Shown here piece by piece: positions 43,410 through 55,765 of a stretch of DNA of 64,000 nt. Position 1 is the stretch's first letter; each line of letters begins with the position of its first letter. Below the pieces are notes generated by a model. The model saw only the letters and a list, made by a program, of their open reading frames with translations. It ran no database searches and was not told the DNA's origin. The translations under genes were made by a program, and so were the position numbers. Source of the stretch: Solibacteraceae bacterium. GTDB taxonomy: Bacteria > Acidobacteriota > Terriglobia > Bryobacterales > Bryobacteraceae. The stretch lies in contig JAJPJX010000174.1 in NCBI GenBank assembly GCA_021324015.1, forward strand, positions 1 to 64,000, written 5' to 3'.

Positions 43410-43961
43410 ATGACTTCTTCCGCAATCGCTCACCGATACGCCGGCGCCCTGGTGGATGTGGTTACCGGACCTACCACCGGCCTGGATCCCCAACAGGTAG
43501 CGCGCGAACTGCGCGATTTCCAAAGCGTTTTGGCCGAGTCCGTGGAACTGCGCCTGGCGCTGGTTTCGCCTTCGGTGCCGGGCTCTCGCAAGAAATCCGT
43601 GGTGGCGCGGTTGGCCGAGCGTCTGGCGCTGTCGCGCGTCACCCGGAATTTCCTTTATATTTTGATCGATCACCGCCGCATTCCCGCGCTCACCGAGATC
43701 ACCGAGGCCTTTGAAATGGAACTGGACGAGCGCCTCGGATTCGCGCGCGCGGAGGTGGCCGCCGCTCACGATCTGGAACAACGGCAGCGCGAGGCGCTGG
43801 CGCGCAGCCTGGAGCAGCTCACCGGGAAGCGCGTGCGGCTCAAGTTTTCGGTTGACCCGGCCCTGATCGGCGGTGTGGTGGCGCGGATCGGCTCCACCGT
43901 GTATGACGGCTCCGTGCGGGGCCAGTTGCGCGCCATGGGCCGCCGCCTGGCCGCGGAGTAG
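43410..43961 (+). CDS. atpH: ATP synthase F1 subunit delta
   Basis: 183 residues, normal delta/OSCP length. N-terminal six-helix domain (SAIAHRYAGALVDVV, then VELRLALVSPSVPGSRKKSV) and a C-terminal segment KVRLKFSVDPALIGGVVARIG-type (here KRVRLKFSVDPALIGG), the hallmark of the b-subunit-binding end. It joins the catalytic head to the peripheral stalk. Located between atpF and atpA in the usual order. Confidence 0.92.
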   Translation: MTSSAIAHRYAGALVDVVTGPTTGLDPQQVARELRDFQSVLAESVELRLALVSPSVPGSRKKSVVARLAERLALSRVTRNFLYILIDHRRIPALTEITEAFEMELDERLGFARAEVAAAHDLEQRQREALARSLEQLTGKRVRLKFSVDPALIGGVVARIGSTVYDGSVRGQLRAMGRRLAAE

Positions 43962-44033
43962 GTTCATAGAATGGCCTGGAACGCATGTGCCGGTTCGGCG
44001 GCGCGCGTGCGTTCCCGGTGCGATTGAGGTTTT

Positions 44034-48785
<4,752 letters not shown>

Positions 48786-48825
48786 GCGCTCACTTTAGCG
48801 CACAGGAGGAGTAGACTCTCAGAAT

Positions 48826-50121
48826 ATGGGCGAATCCAACCATAGCGAACTGGGCCGGCGTGCCTTCGTGGGCGCCGCTGCGGCCGCGAACCTGATGATC
48901 CTGAAGCCGGAACTGGTACGTGGCTACGCGGCCAATTCCGCCGTCCGGCTAGGGCTGCTGGGGTGCGGCGGACGCGGCACCGGCGTGGCCACGTCATTCG
49001 TGGAAAATGCCGGCGCGCGCCTGACCGCGCTGGGCGACTTGTTTTCGGACCAACTGGAGCGCGGCAAGGCGCACTTCGACCGCGTGGCCGCCAAGCTGGG
49101 CCAGACGCCCGTGGCCAACTCCCAGTTGTTCCACGGTCCGAATGCCTACCAGGAGTTGTTCGGCTCCAAAGAGGTCGACGCGGTCTACATCGCCACACCC
49201 GTGTATTTCCATCCGATGCACCTGGAGGCGGCGGTGGCGGAGGGCAAGCACGTCTATGTGGAAAAGCCGCTGGGCGTGGATGTGCCGGCGGTGCGCCGCT
49301 CGCTCCGCGCGGCCGAGAAAGCCCGCGGACGGCTGAGCGTCACCGTGGGCCTGCAACTGCGGCATGCCACTCCGTACGTGGAGCAGGTGAAGCGCGTGCA
49401 TTCGGGTGCGCTGGGCGAAATCGTGAGCGGACTGGTGCATTATTACGCCGGACCCATCGAGCGGCCGGCCTGGCCCGACGCTTCGCCGGCGGAGCGGCGC
49501 CTGCGCAACTGGGTCTGGGACATCGCGCTCTCCGGCGACATCATCGTAGAACAGAACGTGCACGTGATCGATTTCACCAACTGGCTGCTGGCCGCCCATC
49601 CGCTCAAGGCTTCGGGCGGCGTGCGCGGGCGCAAGGGCCGCACGGATACGGGCGATTGCAGCAGCCACTACGAGTGCACGTTCACCTATCCAAACGACGT
49701 GCACATCAGCTTTGCTTCCACGCAGTTCATCAAGGGCGCCTGGGACGTGGCCATGCGCTTCTTCGGAAGCCAGGGCACCTCGGAGGCCCACTATGACGCG
49801 CCGGTGCGCATCCTGGGCGATCACCCCTGGGAGTTCCCGGGCCTGGGCGCGCCGGGCCAGGTGGTTGACGGCAAAGCCGCGGTGGCCGGGAAGTTCCACG
49901 GCGCGCTCGACGATGCCGACGCCAACAAGCAGAAGGCCTTCATCGCCAGCATCACCAGCGGCAACTATCTCAACGAGGTGATGCCCGCGGCGGAAGCCAC
50001 CATGAGCGCCATCATGGGGCGCATGGCCGCCGAGACGGGCTCGGACGTGCGCTGGGACGACGTGGTGCGCTCCGAGCAGATGCTGGACGCCCGGCTGGAC
50101 CTGGGCGCCATCGCCAGATAG
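48826..50121 (+). CDS. Tat-exported Gfo/Idh/MocA family oxidoreductase
   Basis: 431 residues. The N-terminus has a twin-arginine-like leader (ELGRRAFVGAAAAANLMIL). The Rossmann motif GLLGCGGRGTGVA (about 43-55) binds NAD(P), and the active-site signature is HVYVEKPLGVDV (about 140). The C-terminal domain is a dimerising beta sheet with WDIALSGDIIVEQNVHVIDF. Exported members of this family are frequent in acidobacteria and planctomycetes and may carry their cofactor through the Tat system. Substrate unknown; the next gene is a Tat-exported aldo/keto reductase. Confidence 0.9.
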   Translation: MGESNHSELGRRAFVGAAAAANLMILKPELVRGYAANSAVRLGLLGCGGRGTGVATSFVENAGARLTALGDLFSDQLERGKAHFDRVAAKLGQTPVANSQLFHGPNAYQELFGSKEVDAVYIATPVYFHPMHLEAAVAEGKHVYVEKPLGVDVPAVRRSLRAAEKARGRLSVTVGLQLRHATPYVEQVKRVHSGALGEIVSGLVHYYAGPIERPAWPDASPAERRLRNWVWDIALSGDIIVEQNVHVIDFTNWLLAAHPLKASGGVRGRKGRTDTGDCSSHYECTFTYPNDVHISFASTQFIKGAWDVAMRFFGSQGTSEAHYDAPVRILGDHPWEFPGLGAPGQVVDGKAAVAGKFHGALDDADANKQKAFIASITSGNYLNEVMPAAEATMSAIMGRMAAETGSDVRWDDVVRSEQMLDARLDLGAIAR

Positions 50122-50174
50122 CCGCCGGCCCCACGTGGTACGATGCGAGGCAAGAGCCTCGGAGGTGATCTGCT

Positions 50175-51182
50175 GTGCAACAACCGACAAATCCAAAACG
50201 CCGCGACGTGTTGGGCGCCCTGGCGACCGCCCCTTTGGCGGCGGCCCTGCCGGCGGGCCTGGATGCGGACACCCGCTCGGGAGACATGATCTATCGCACG
50301 CTGGGAAGGACCGGAGAGAAAGTCTCCGCGATCGGCTTGGGGGGGTACCATATCGCCGTCCCAACCGACGAGCAGGAAGGCATCCGGCTGGTCCGGACGG
50401 CGGTGGACCGCGGCATCAACTTTCTGGATAACTGCTGGGACTACCACGACGGCAAAAGCGAAGTCTGGATGGGCAAAGCGCTGCGCGACGGCTACCGGCA
50501 CAAGGTCTTCCTGATGACCAAGTTCGATGGGCGCACCAAGGCCTCCACAGCGCGCCAGATCGACGAATCGCTGGCGCGGCTCCAGACCGACCATGTGGAC
50601 CTGATGCAATACCACGAGAATATCCGCATGGAGGATCCGGACCGCTTCTTCGCGCCGGACGGGCCGCTCGAAGCCCTGCTGGAAGCCAGGAAAGCGGGCA
50701 AGATCCGCTACATCGGGTTCACCGGCCACAAGGACCCCGCGGTGCACCTGCGCATGCTCGAGGTGGCGGCCCAGCACAACTTCCACTTCGACGCGGCGCA
50801 GATGCCCCTCAACCTGCTGGACGCGCATTTCCGCAGCTTTGCGCGGCTGGTGGTGCCCAAGCTGGTGGCGCAGGGGATCGGTGTTCTGGGGATGAAACCC
50901 ATGGCCTTCGGAAACCTACCTAAAGACGGCCTGGCCAGCGGCATCGAGTGCCTGCACTACGCGCTGAACCTGCCCACTTCGGTGGTGATCACCGGCTGCG
51001 ACAGCATGGACCGGCTGCACCAGGCGCTGGAGGCGGCGCGCACCTTCAAGCCTCTGAGCGAGACGGAACTTTCGGCCTTGCTGGCAAAGACGCGCCAGGC
51101 CGCGCTGAGCGGCCGGCTGGAGCCGTTCAAAACCACATCCCAGTTCGACGGGACGGCGCAGCACCTGGAGTGGATGGGATAG
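50175..51182 (+). CDS. Tat-exported aldo/keto reductase
   Basis: 335 residues from a GTG with CGGAGGTG upstream. The leader NPKRRDVLGALATAPLAAAL is twin-arginine. The TIM barrel follows: MIYRTLGRTGEKVSAIGLGG (about 38-57), INFLDNCWDYHDGKSEVWMG with the catalytic Asp and Tyr, VFLMTKFDGRT (Lys) and DLMQYHENIRM (His). NADPH would have to be loaded before export. It follows the Gfo/Idh/MocA gene by 53 bases and may act on the same substrate. Confidence 0.9.
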   Translation: MQQPTNPKRRDVLGALATAPLAAALPAGLDADTRSGDMIYRTLGRTGEKVSAIGLGGYHIAVPTDEQEGIRLVRTAVDRGINFLDNCWDYHDGKSEVWMGKALRDGYRHKVFLMTKFDGRTKASTARQIDESLARLQTDHVDLMQYHENIRMEDPDRFFAPDGPLEALLEARKAGKIRYIGFTGHKDPAVHLRMLEVAAQHNFHFDAAQMPLNLLDAHFRSFARLVVPKLVAQGIGVLGMKPMAFGNLPKDGLASGIECLHYALNLPTSVVITGCDSMDRLHQALEAARTFKPLSETELSALLAKTRQAALSGRLEPFKTTSQFDGTAQHLEWMG

Positions 51183-51219
51183 CGGGCGGCGGGCAACCAG
51201 CGGTGGAAATTGGCTTCAA

Positions 51220-51236
51220 CCGGTCAAGTTGACCGG
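51220..51236. repeat. palindrome CCGGTCAA-g-TTGACCGG
   Basis: A perfect 8-bp inverted repeat with one central base in the 142-base convergent spacer between the aldo/keto reductase and the AhpD-like gene. It shares its arms (CCGGTCA) with the second palindrome at 51280-51304. Confidence 0.6.
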
Positions 51237-51279
51237 AAACGGCACGAGCAGTCCTTTAGTATCAGCCACTTGGGGGAAC

Positions 51280-51304
51280 ACAACCGGTCAACGTGACCGG
51301 TTGT
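51280..51304. repeat. palindrome ACAACCGGTCA-acg-TGACCGGTTGT
   Basis: A perfect 11-bp inverted repeat with a 3-base loop. Centre-to-centre distance to the first palindrome is 64 bases, close to six helical turns. No T tract, so a typical intrinsic terminator is not evident; a bidirectional terminator hairpin or paired operator sites are possible. Confidence 0.6.
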
Positions 51305-51324
51305 GGGATCTGTGCAACGGGTTG

Positions 51325-51948
51325 CTAGCTGCGCATGTAGCCGTGCGCGGCGGTCCGTTTCCCGCCCTCGCGGTGGGCTTCGTCCGATAGAGCGTGCACA
51401 CCGCTGGCGTCAATCCAGCGGTTGTAGAAGTTGAACAGGGCGCACACCGTGATGGCAAAGTAGATGGCTTCGTCGTCCCAGCCAACCTGGTAGAGGGGCT
51501 GCATGTCTGCCGCCGTGATGCGCGGCGAGTCGTGGTTCACTTTGTCCACAAAGCGGAACAGGGCCTTATGCTTCGCGTCGAGCGCGGAGGTCTTGATGTC
51601 CCGTAACACACCCTTCACGAGCTCTTCGCTGCCCAGCAATTCCGCCGCAACTGCGGCGTGGGACTTCAGTCAAAACGGGCACTGATTCCGCCCCGAGGTA
51701 TAGGCGGCGATCAGCTCGCGCAAGCCCGGGCTGAGCGGCGCGGGCCCGCGCAGAATCTCCTGCGTAAATCGCGCCAGGTGCTCAGTGGCTTTGGGCAGGT
51801 AGGCGAACAGGTGCCAGATCTGAGGATATTCGCTGCCGCTCTCCTGCATCGCGCGCAACAGGTTGAAATAGGGTCCCGGCTTGGGGTTTTGCTCCACGGC
51901 GGGAAGAAACATCGGCTTCATCTTGGGGTTCTGAGGGTGAGACGGCAT
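51325..51948 (-). CDS. AhpD-like peroxidase-related protein, probable selenoprotein (in-frame TGA)
   Basis: A single 207-codon frame if the TGA at 51670-51672 is read as selenocysteine (residue 93). Upstream of it: LSPGLRELIAAYTSGRNQCPF; downstream: LKSHAAVAAELLGSEELVKG. Together this is the AhpD/carboxymuconolactone decarboxylase active site NxCxxC-x(3)-H, with the second cysteine replaced by the TGA: CPF-U-LKSH. Both halves keep frame and family similarity, with no deletion. ATG 51948 was chosen (TTG 51972 also possible). The role would be a thiol/selenol-based peroxidase. If selenocysteine is not inserted, only a 92-residue fragment results. Confidence 0.8.
51643..51658 (-). promoter_or_regulatory. 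candidate bacterial SECIS hairpin
   Basis: Reading the minus strand after the TGA, 11 bases are followed by CGCCGC-AGTT-GCGGCG: a perfect 6-bp stem with a 4-base loop whose second base is G. The loop starts 17 bases after the TGA. The described bacterial SECIS consensus asks for a loop 16-37 bases after UGA, a stem of at least 4 bp, and a G among the first two loop bases; all three are met. Confidence 0.65.
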
Positions 51949-52012
51949 CCGTTCCAGTGAGCATACCGGCAAACCGGGATCGGCTACAATAATGAAAAGG
52001 CACTAGTCCGTA

Positions 52013-54304
52013 TCAGGGCAGGCCGAAGCACAGAATATTCGGCCCCGCGGCGACAGCCACGTATTGCTTGCCGCCGGCCAGAAAGGTCATGGGGGAGGCG
52101 CGCCAACTGTGCCCATCGCCCAGTTCGGTGGAGGCGTTGGTTTGGATGTGCCACAGATCCTGGCCGGACCGGGCATCCGCGGCCGCGAAAGCGCCGCTGT
52201 CCTCCCCGAACCAGACGACGCCCCCGCCGGTGGAGAGCACGCCGCCCCAGCTATCCGCCGGGCCGATCTGCGGGAGTTCCCAGACGCGCTTGCCGGTTTC
52301 GATATCCAGGGCGCGCAGAACTTTTTGTCCGGGCTCTACGGCGATCGACCGCGGGTTCCAGGCTCCGGGCGGCTTCACGTAGACCATGCAAGCCTCCAGC
52401 GCCATGACGTAGAACAGGCCGGTAGAGGGATTGAACGACACCGAAGGCCAGTTGGCGGCGCCCAGCACCGAAGGGCAGGCGACCGCGCCTTCGCGCGTCG
52501 GCTCGGCTCCCGGCAGCAGGATGGGCCGGCCATCGGGGCCGATGCCGCTCGCCCAGTTCAGCCGGTCCACGAATTTCTCCGCCAGGAGCAGGCGGCCGTT
52601 GGTGCGGTCCAAGACGTAGAAGAACCCGTTGCGATTGGCCTGCAACAGCAGTTTGCGTTCCTGACCGCGGTAGCGCCGGTCCACCACCATCGGAGTCTGG
52701 CCGCCGTCCCAGTCGTGGGTGTCGTGCGGGCTGAACTGGTAATACCACTTCAACGCACCGGAGTCCGCGTCGAGGGCTAACACCGACGCCGTGTACAGGT
52801 TGTCTCCCCGGCGCTCGTCTCCGTTCAGGGCAGGATAGGGGTTGCCGACGCCCCAGAAGAGGGTGTTGGTCTCCGGGTCGTAGGTTCCAGTCATCCAGGT
52901 AGCCCCGCCCCCGCCATACCGTGCCAGGGCGGTGCCCTTCCAGGTGTCCGCCAAAGGCTCGCCGGGTTGGGGAGTGGTCCAGAAGCGCCAGACGCGCTGG
53001 CCGGTATCCGCCCGGTACGCCGCGAGGAAGCCGCGAATCCCCTGGTCGCCGCCGGCCACCCCGGCGATCACCAGGTCCTTGACCGCCAGCGGGGCCGAGG
53101 TGCCACCGTAGTTATTGTTCTTGGGTCCTTCCGGCATGACCGTATCCCACAGCAACTGTCCCGTCACGCGGTGGAGCGCGATCAGGTGCGCGTCGTCGGT
53201 GACCAGGAAGACGCGATCGCCGAGGACGGCTACGCCGCGGTTGGTGCCTTTGGCGGGGTCCCCGGTCACTTCTTTGGAACGTTCGCGCCCGTAGTGCCAG
53301 ATCGTGCGGCCGGCCCGGGCGTCCAGGGCGAACACCTGGTTGGGCCCAGTCACATACATGACGCCATCCACCACCACGGGCGTGACCTCCAGCACGAAGT
53401 GGTTGATGGGGAAGACCCATTTCAGCATCAGGTTCCTGACGTTGGAGGTATTGATCTGGTCCAGCACGCTATAGCGATTGCCGCCGATCTGGCCGTGATA
53501 GGTAGGCCAGTCGCCCGGCGCGGGGTGCGCGATCCGGTCGAATGCTGAACCCCCGGCAGACTGCATGGGCGCGGGCCTGCCTCCGCCCTCGACGCCGGTC
53601 AGGGAACTTACGTACGCCAGCAGGTCGCGGCAACCCTCCCGGGCGCAGCCCGGCACCGGCATCAGAGACGTGGGCTCGCGGGTCAGCTCCGCGATCTCGG
53701 CCTGTTCGAGCAGATGAAATCTCCCGGCCAGGTCCTGCAACTGGAGGTTATAGCGGCTACGGTTGCGCGCGAACCCACGCAGAGAGCTTCCGTCGCGCAG
53801 ACGCACGCGCACCACTTCGTAGCCCGGCTTGATCTTCTCCGAAGGCTGGAGCACGGCAGCCCGGATCTCGTCGAACGTCATTTCCCGGCCCGCGGAGGAG
53901 AGATCCGGACCGACCGCGCGGCCGCGGCCGAGGACCATGTGGCATCCGGCGCAGCCGCCCTCCGTGAAAAAGTAGCGCTCCCCGGCCCGGCGGTCGCCGG
54001 GCGCTCCGGCCTCCGCGGCGGGCGCGCTCAGAGAGCGCACGAAGGCCGCGACCGCCTGCAATTCCGCCGCGGGCAGCGGGAAGGCCGGCATCCCCGCGTC
54101 CGGGATGCCGCTGCGAATGACGGTGCGCAGCGCCTCGAGCGAGAGCGTGCGCACGCGCCGGTTGTTGGCCAGGTTGGGTCCGCGCTCGGTCCCGTGGGCA
54201 TCAGTCCCGTGGCACACTGAACAGCGCGCGGCGAACACCTGCCGGCCCTCCTGCGCCAGAGCCGCACCAGCCATCACCAGAACGTACCACGCGGTTCGCC
54301 GCAT
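52013..54304 (-). CDS. PQQ-dependent dehydrogenase with N-terminal diheme cytochrome c
   Basis: 763 residues. Signal peptide MRRTAWYVLVMAGAALAQ. Two cytochrome c sites come first: CSVCH (Cys28) and CAGCH (about 118), each with a downstream Met/Pro loop. Then a linker and an eight-bladed quinoprotein propeller from about residue 255 (WPTYHGQIGGNRYSVLDQIN; DARAGRTIWHYGRERSK; DADSGALKWYYQFSPHDTHD with a probable catalytic Asp in HDWDGG; DIETGKRVWELPQIG). In typical quinohemoproteins the heme is C-terminal; here both hemes are N-terminal. Substrate unknown. Divergent from the heme/copper gene, 87-base spacer. Confidence 0.88.
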   Translation of the reverse strand: MRRTAWYVLVMAGAALAQEGRQVFAARCSVCHGTDAHGTERGPNLANNRRVRTLSLEALRTVIRSGIPDAGMPAFPLPAAELQAVAAFVRSLSAPAAEAGAPGDRRAGERYFFTEGGCAGCHMVLGRGRAVGPDLSSAGREMTFDEIRAAVLQPSEKIKPGYEVVRVRLRDGSSLRGFARNRSRYNLQLQDLAGRFHLLEQAEIAELTREPTSLMPVPGCAREGCRDLLAYVSSLTGVEGGGRPAPMQSAGGSAFDRIAHPAPGDWPTYHGQIGGNRYSVLDQINTSNVRNLMLKWVFPINHFVLEVTPVVVDGVMYVTGPNQVFALDARAGRTIWHYGRERSKEVTGDPAKGTNRGVAVLGDRVFLVTDDAHLIALHRVTGQLLWDTVMPEGPKNNNYGGTSAPLAVKDLVIAGVAGGDQGIRGFLAAYRADTGQRVWRFWTTPQPGEPLADTWKGTALARYGGGGATWMTGTYDPETNTLFWGVGNPYPALNGDERRGDNLYTASVLALDADSGALKWYYQFSPHDTHDWDGGQTPMVVDRRYRGQERKLLLQANRNGFFYVLDRTNGRLLLAEKFVDRLNWASGIGPDGRPILLPGAEPTREGAVACPSVLGAANWPSVSFNPSTGLFYVMALEACMVYVKPPGAWNPRSIAVEPGQKVLRALDIETGKRVWELPQIGPADSWGGVLSTGGGVVWFGEDSGAFAAADARSGQDLWHIQTNASTELGDGHSWRASPMTFLAGGKQYVAVAAGPNILCFGLP

Positions 54305-54391
54305 ATTTCAGTGAGTCTATACCAGCGGGCCGGAAGGCGGGAGACAGCCGAGGCGCCACATTTTTGGTATGCTCCCTCCAAGGACTCGGAG

Positions 54392-55726
54392 ATGACCAGA
54401 ACCTGCGCACTCGGGCTCCTGCTCTCTTCGTGGGCGGCCGCGGCCCCCACTTTCAGCAAGGATGTGGCTCCCATCCTCTATCAGCACTGCGCCGCCTGCC
54501 ACCGGCCGAACGACATCGCGCCCATGTCTTTGCTGGATTACAAATCGGCGCGGCCGTGGGCCAAGGCGATCCGCGAGGCCGTGCTGACGCGCAAGATGCC
54601 GCCCTGGTTCGCGGACCCGCACTATGGCAAATTCTCAAACGATGCGCGGCTGAGCGACCGCGAGGTGGAGACCGTGCGGGCCTGGGTGGATGGCGGCTCG
54701 CCGGAGGGCGACTCGCGAGACCTGCCCAAACCACCGTCCTTCGTCGAAGGCTGGAGGCTAGGCAAGCCGGATATCGTCATCGATATCGGGGAAGACTATC
54801 ATGTGCGCCCCGGCCTGGACAGCTACGAGCACTTCACCGTGCCCACGAATTTCAGCCAGGGCAAGTGGATCCGCGCCGCGGAAATCCGGCCGGGCAACCG
54901 CCGGGTGGTGCACCACGTGCACGTCAACCTGGTGCGCGACGCGAGCCAGGCCGGCCCGACCTCGATCGAAGCCATGGTTTCGCTGAACCAGTTCCTGCTG
55001 CACGACGGCAAGCTCACGCGCGTGCGGGCCGATGCGCCGGTGGTGAACGATGCCTGCGCGGCGGACGCGCCGGACCTCCCCTATCTGCGCGGATTCCAGG
55101 AAGGCGCCCTGGCCTCCTTCCTGCCGGGACGGCCGCCGGATGTCTTCCCGGACGGTTCGGCCAAGTGGGTTCCCCCCGGATCAAAGCTCGAGTTCGTGGT
55201 GCACTACGCGCGGACCTCGCGCCAGTCGGAAACGGACCGCACCAGCGTGGGCTTTTACCTGGCGCCGGCGCCGCCAGCGCGGGTGCTGCGGCGCATGGAT
55301 CTGCGCAATTTCTTCTTCCGCATTCCCGCGGGCGCCCCCAACCACGAGGTGCGGCGCTGCTACACCTTCGAGAAGGACAAGCTGCTGCTCTCCATCACGC
55401 CGCACATGCATTACCGCGGCAAGGACGTGCGCTACGACCTGACACGGCCCGACGGGCGGAGGGAAACGCTGCTCTACGTGCCGCACTATAACTTCGGCTG
55501 GCAACTGGTCTACCGCTTCCAGGACCCGATTCGCGTGGAAAAGGGCAGCGTGCTGACGGTGACCACGCACTACGACAACAGTCCCAACAACCCGGCCAAC
55601 CCCGATCCCACAGCCGCCATCCGCTGGGGCGACAAGAGCGAGGAAGAGATGATGACGAGCTGGATCGAGTACTTCGACGCCCAGCCCGCCCCGCATCGCG
55701 CCGCCGAGTCAGCCGAATTGCGCTGA
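54392..55726 (+). CDS. exported cytochrome c / copper monooxygenase-like fusion
   Basis: 444 residues with a signal peptide (MTRTCALGLLLSSWAAAA). A cytochrome c domain comes first: CAACH at Cys33-His37 and MPPWFADPHYG supplying ligands. From about residue 140 the fold is that of the copper type II ascorbate-dependent monooxygenases (PHM-like): RVVHHVHVNLV near 172 (three His for one copper) and ITPHMHYRGKDVRYD near 338. Both halves are exported, so a heme may feed electrons to the copper site instead of ascorbate. Substrate unknown. ATG 54392 was chosen for the signal peptide. Confidence 0.82.
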   Translation: MTRTCALGLLLSSWAAAAPTFSKDVAPILYQHCAACHRPNDIAPMSLLDYKSARPWAKAIREAVLTRKMPPWFADPHYGKFSNDARLSDREVETVRAWVDGGSPEGDSRDLPKPPSFVEGWRLGKPDIVIDIGEDYHVRPGLDSYEHFTVPTNFSQGKWIRAAEIRPGNRRVVHHVHVNLVRDASQAGPTSIEAMVSLNQFLLHDGKLTRVRADAPVVNDACAADAPDLPYLRGFQEGALASFLPGRPPDVFPDGSAKWVPPGSKLEFVVHYARTSRQSETDRTSVGFYLAPAPPARVLRRMDLRNFFFRIPAGAPNHEVRRCYTFEKDKLLLSITPHMHYRGKDVRYDLTRPDGRRETLLYVPHYNFGWQLVYRFQDPIRVEKGSVLTVTTHYDNSPNNPANPDPTAAIRWGDKSEEEMMTSWIEYFDAQPAPHRAAESAELR

Positions 55727-55765
55727 ACGGTCGGCGGCGAGAGTTTTGCTTGGGCTGCAGCCGCC

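Noticed and set aside
51280-51304. Attachment site or tRNA-end remnant at the palindrome
   Set aside because: No integrase, no tRNA and no second direct copy bounding an element.
51639-51672. Frameshift or assembly error splitting the AhpD-like gene
   Set aside because: Both halves are in the same frame with no insertion or deletion; the only change is TGA at the Sec/Cys position, so a plain frameshift is excluded. A single-base error cannot be fully ruled out.
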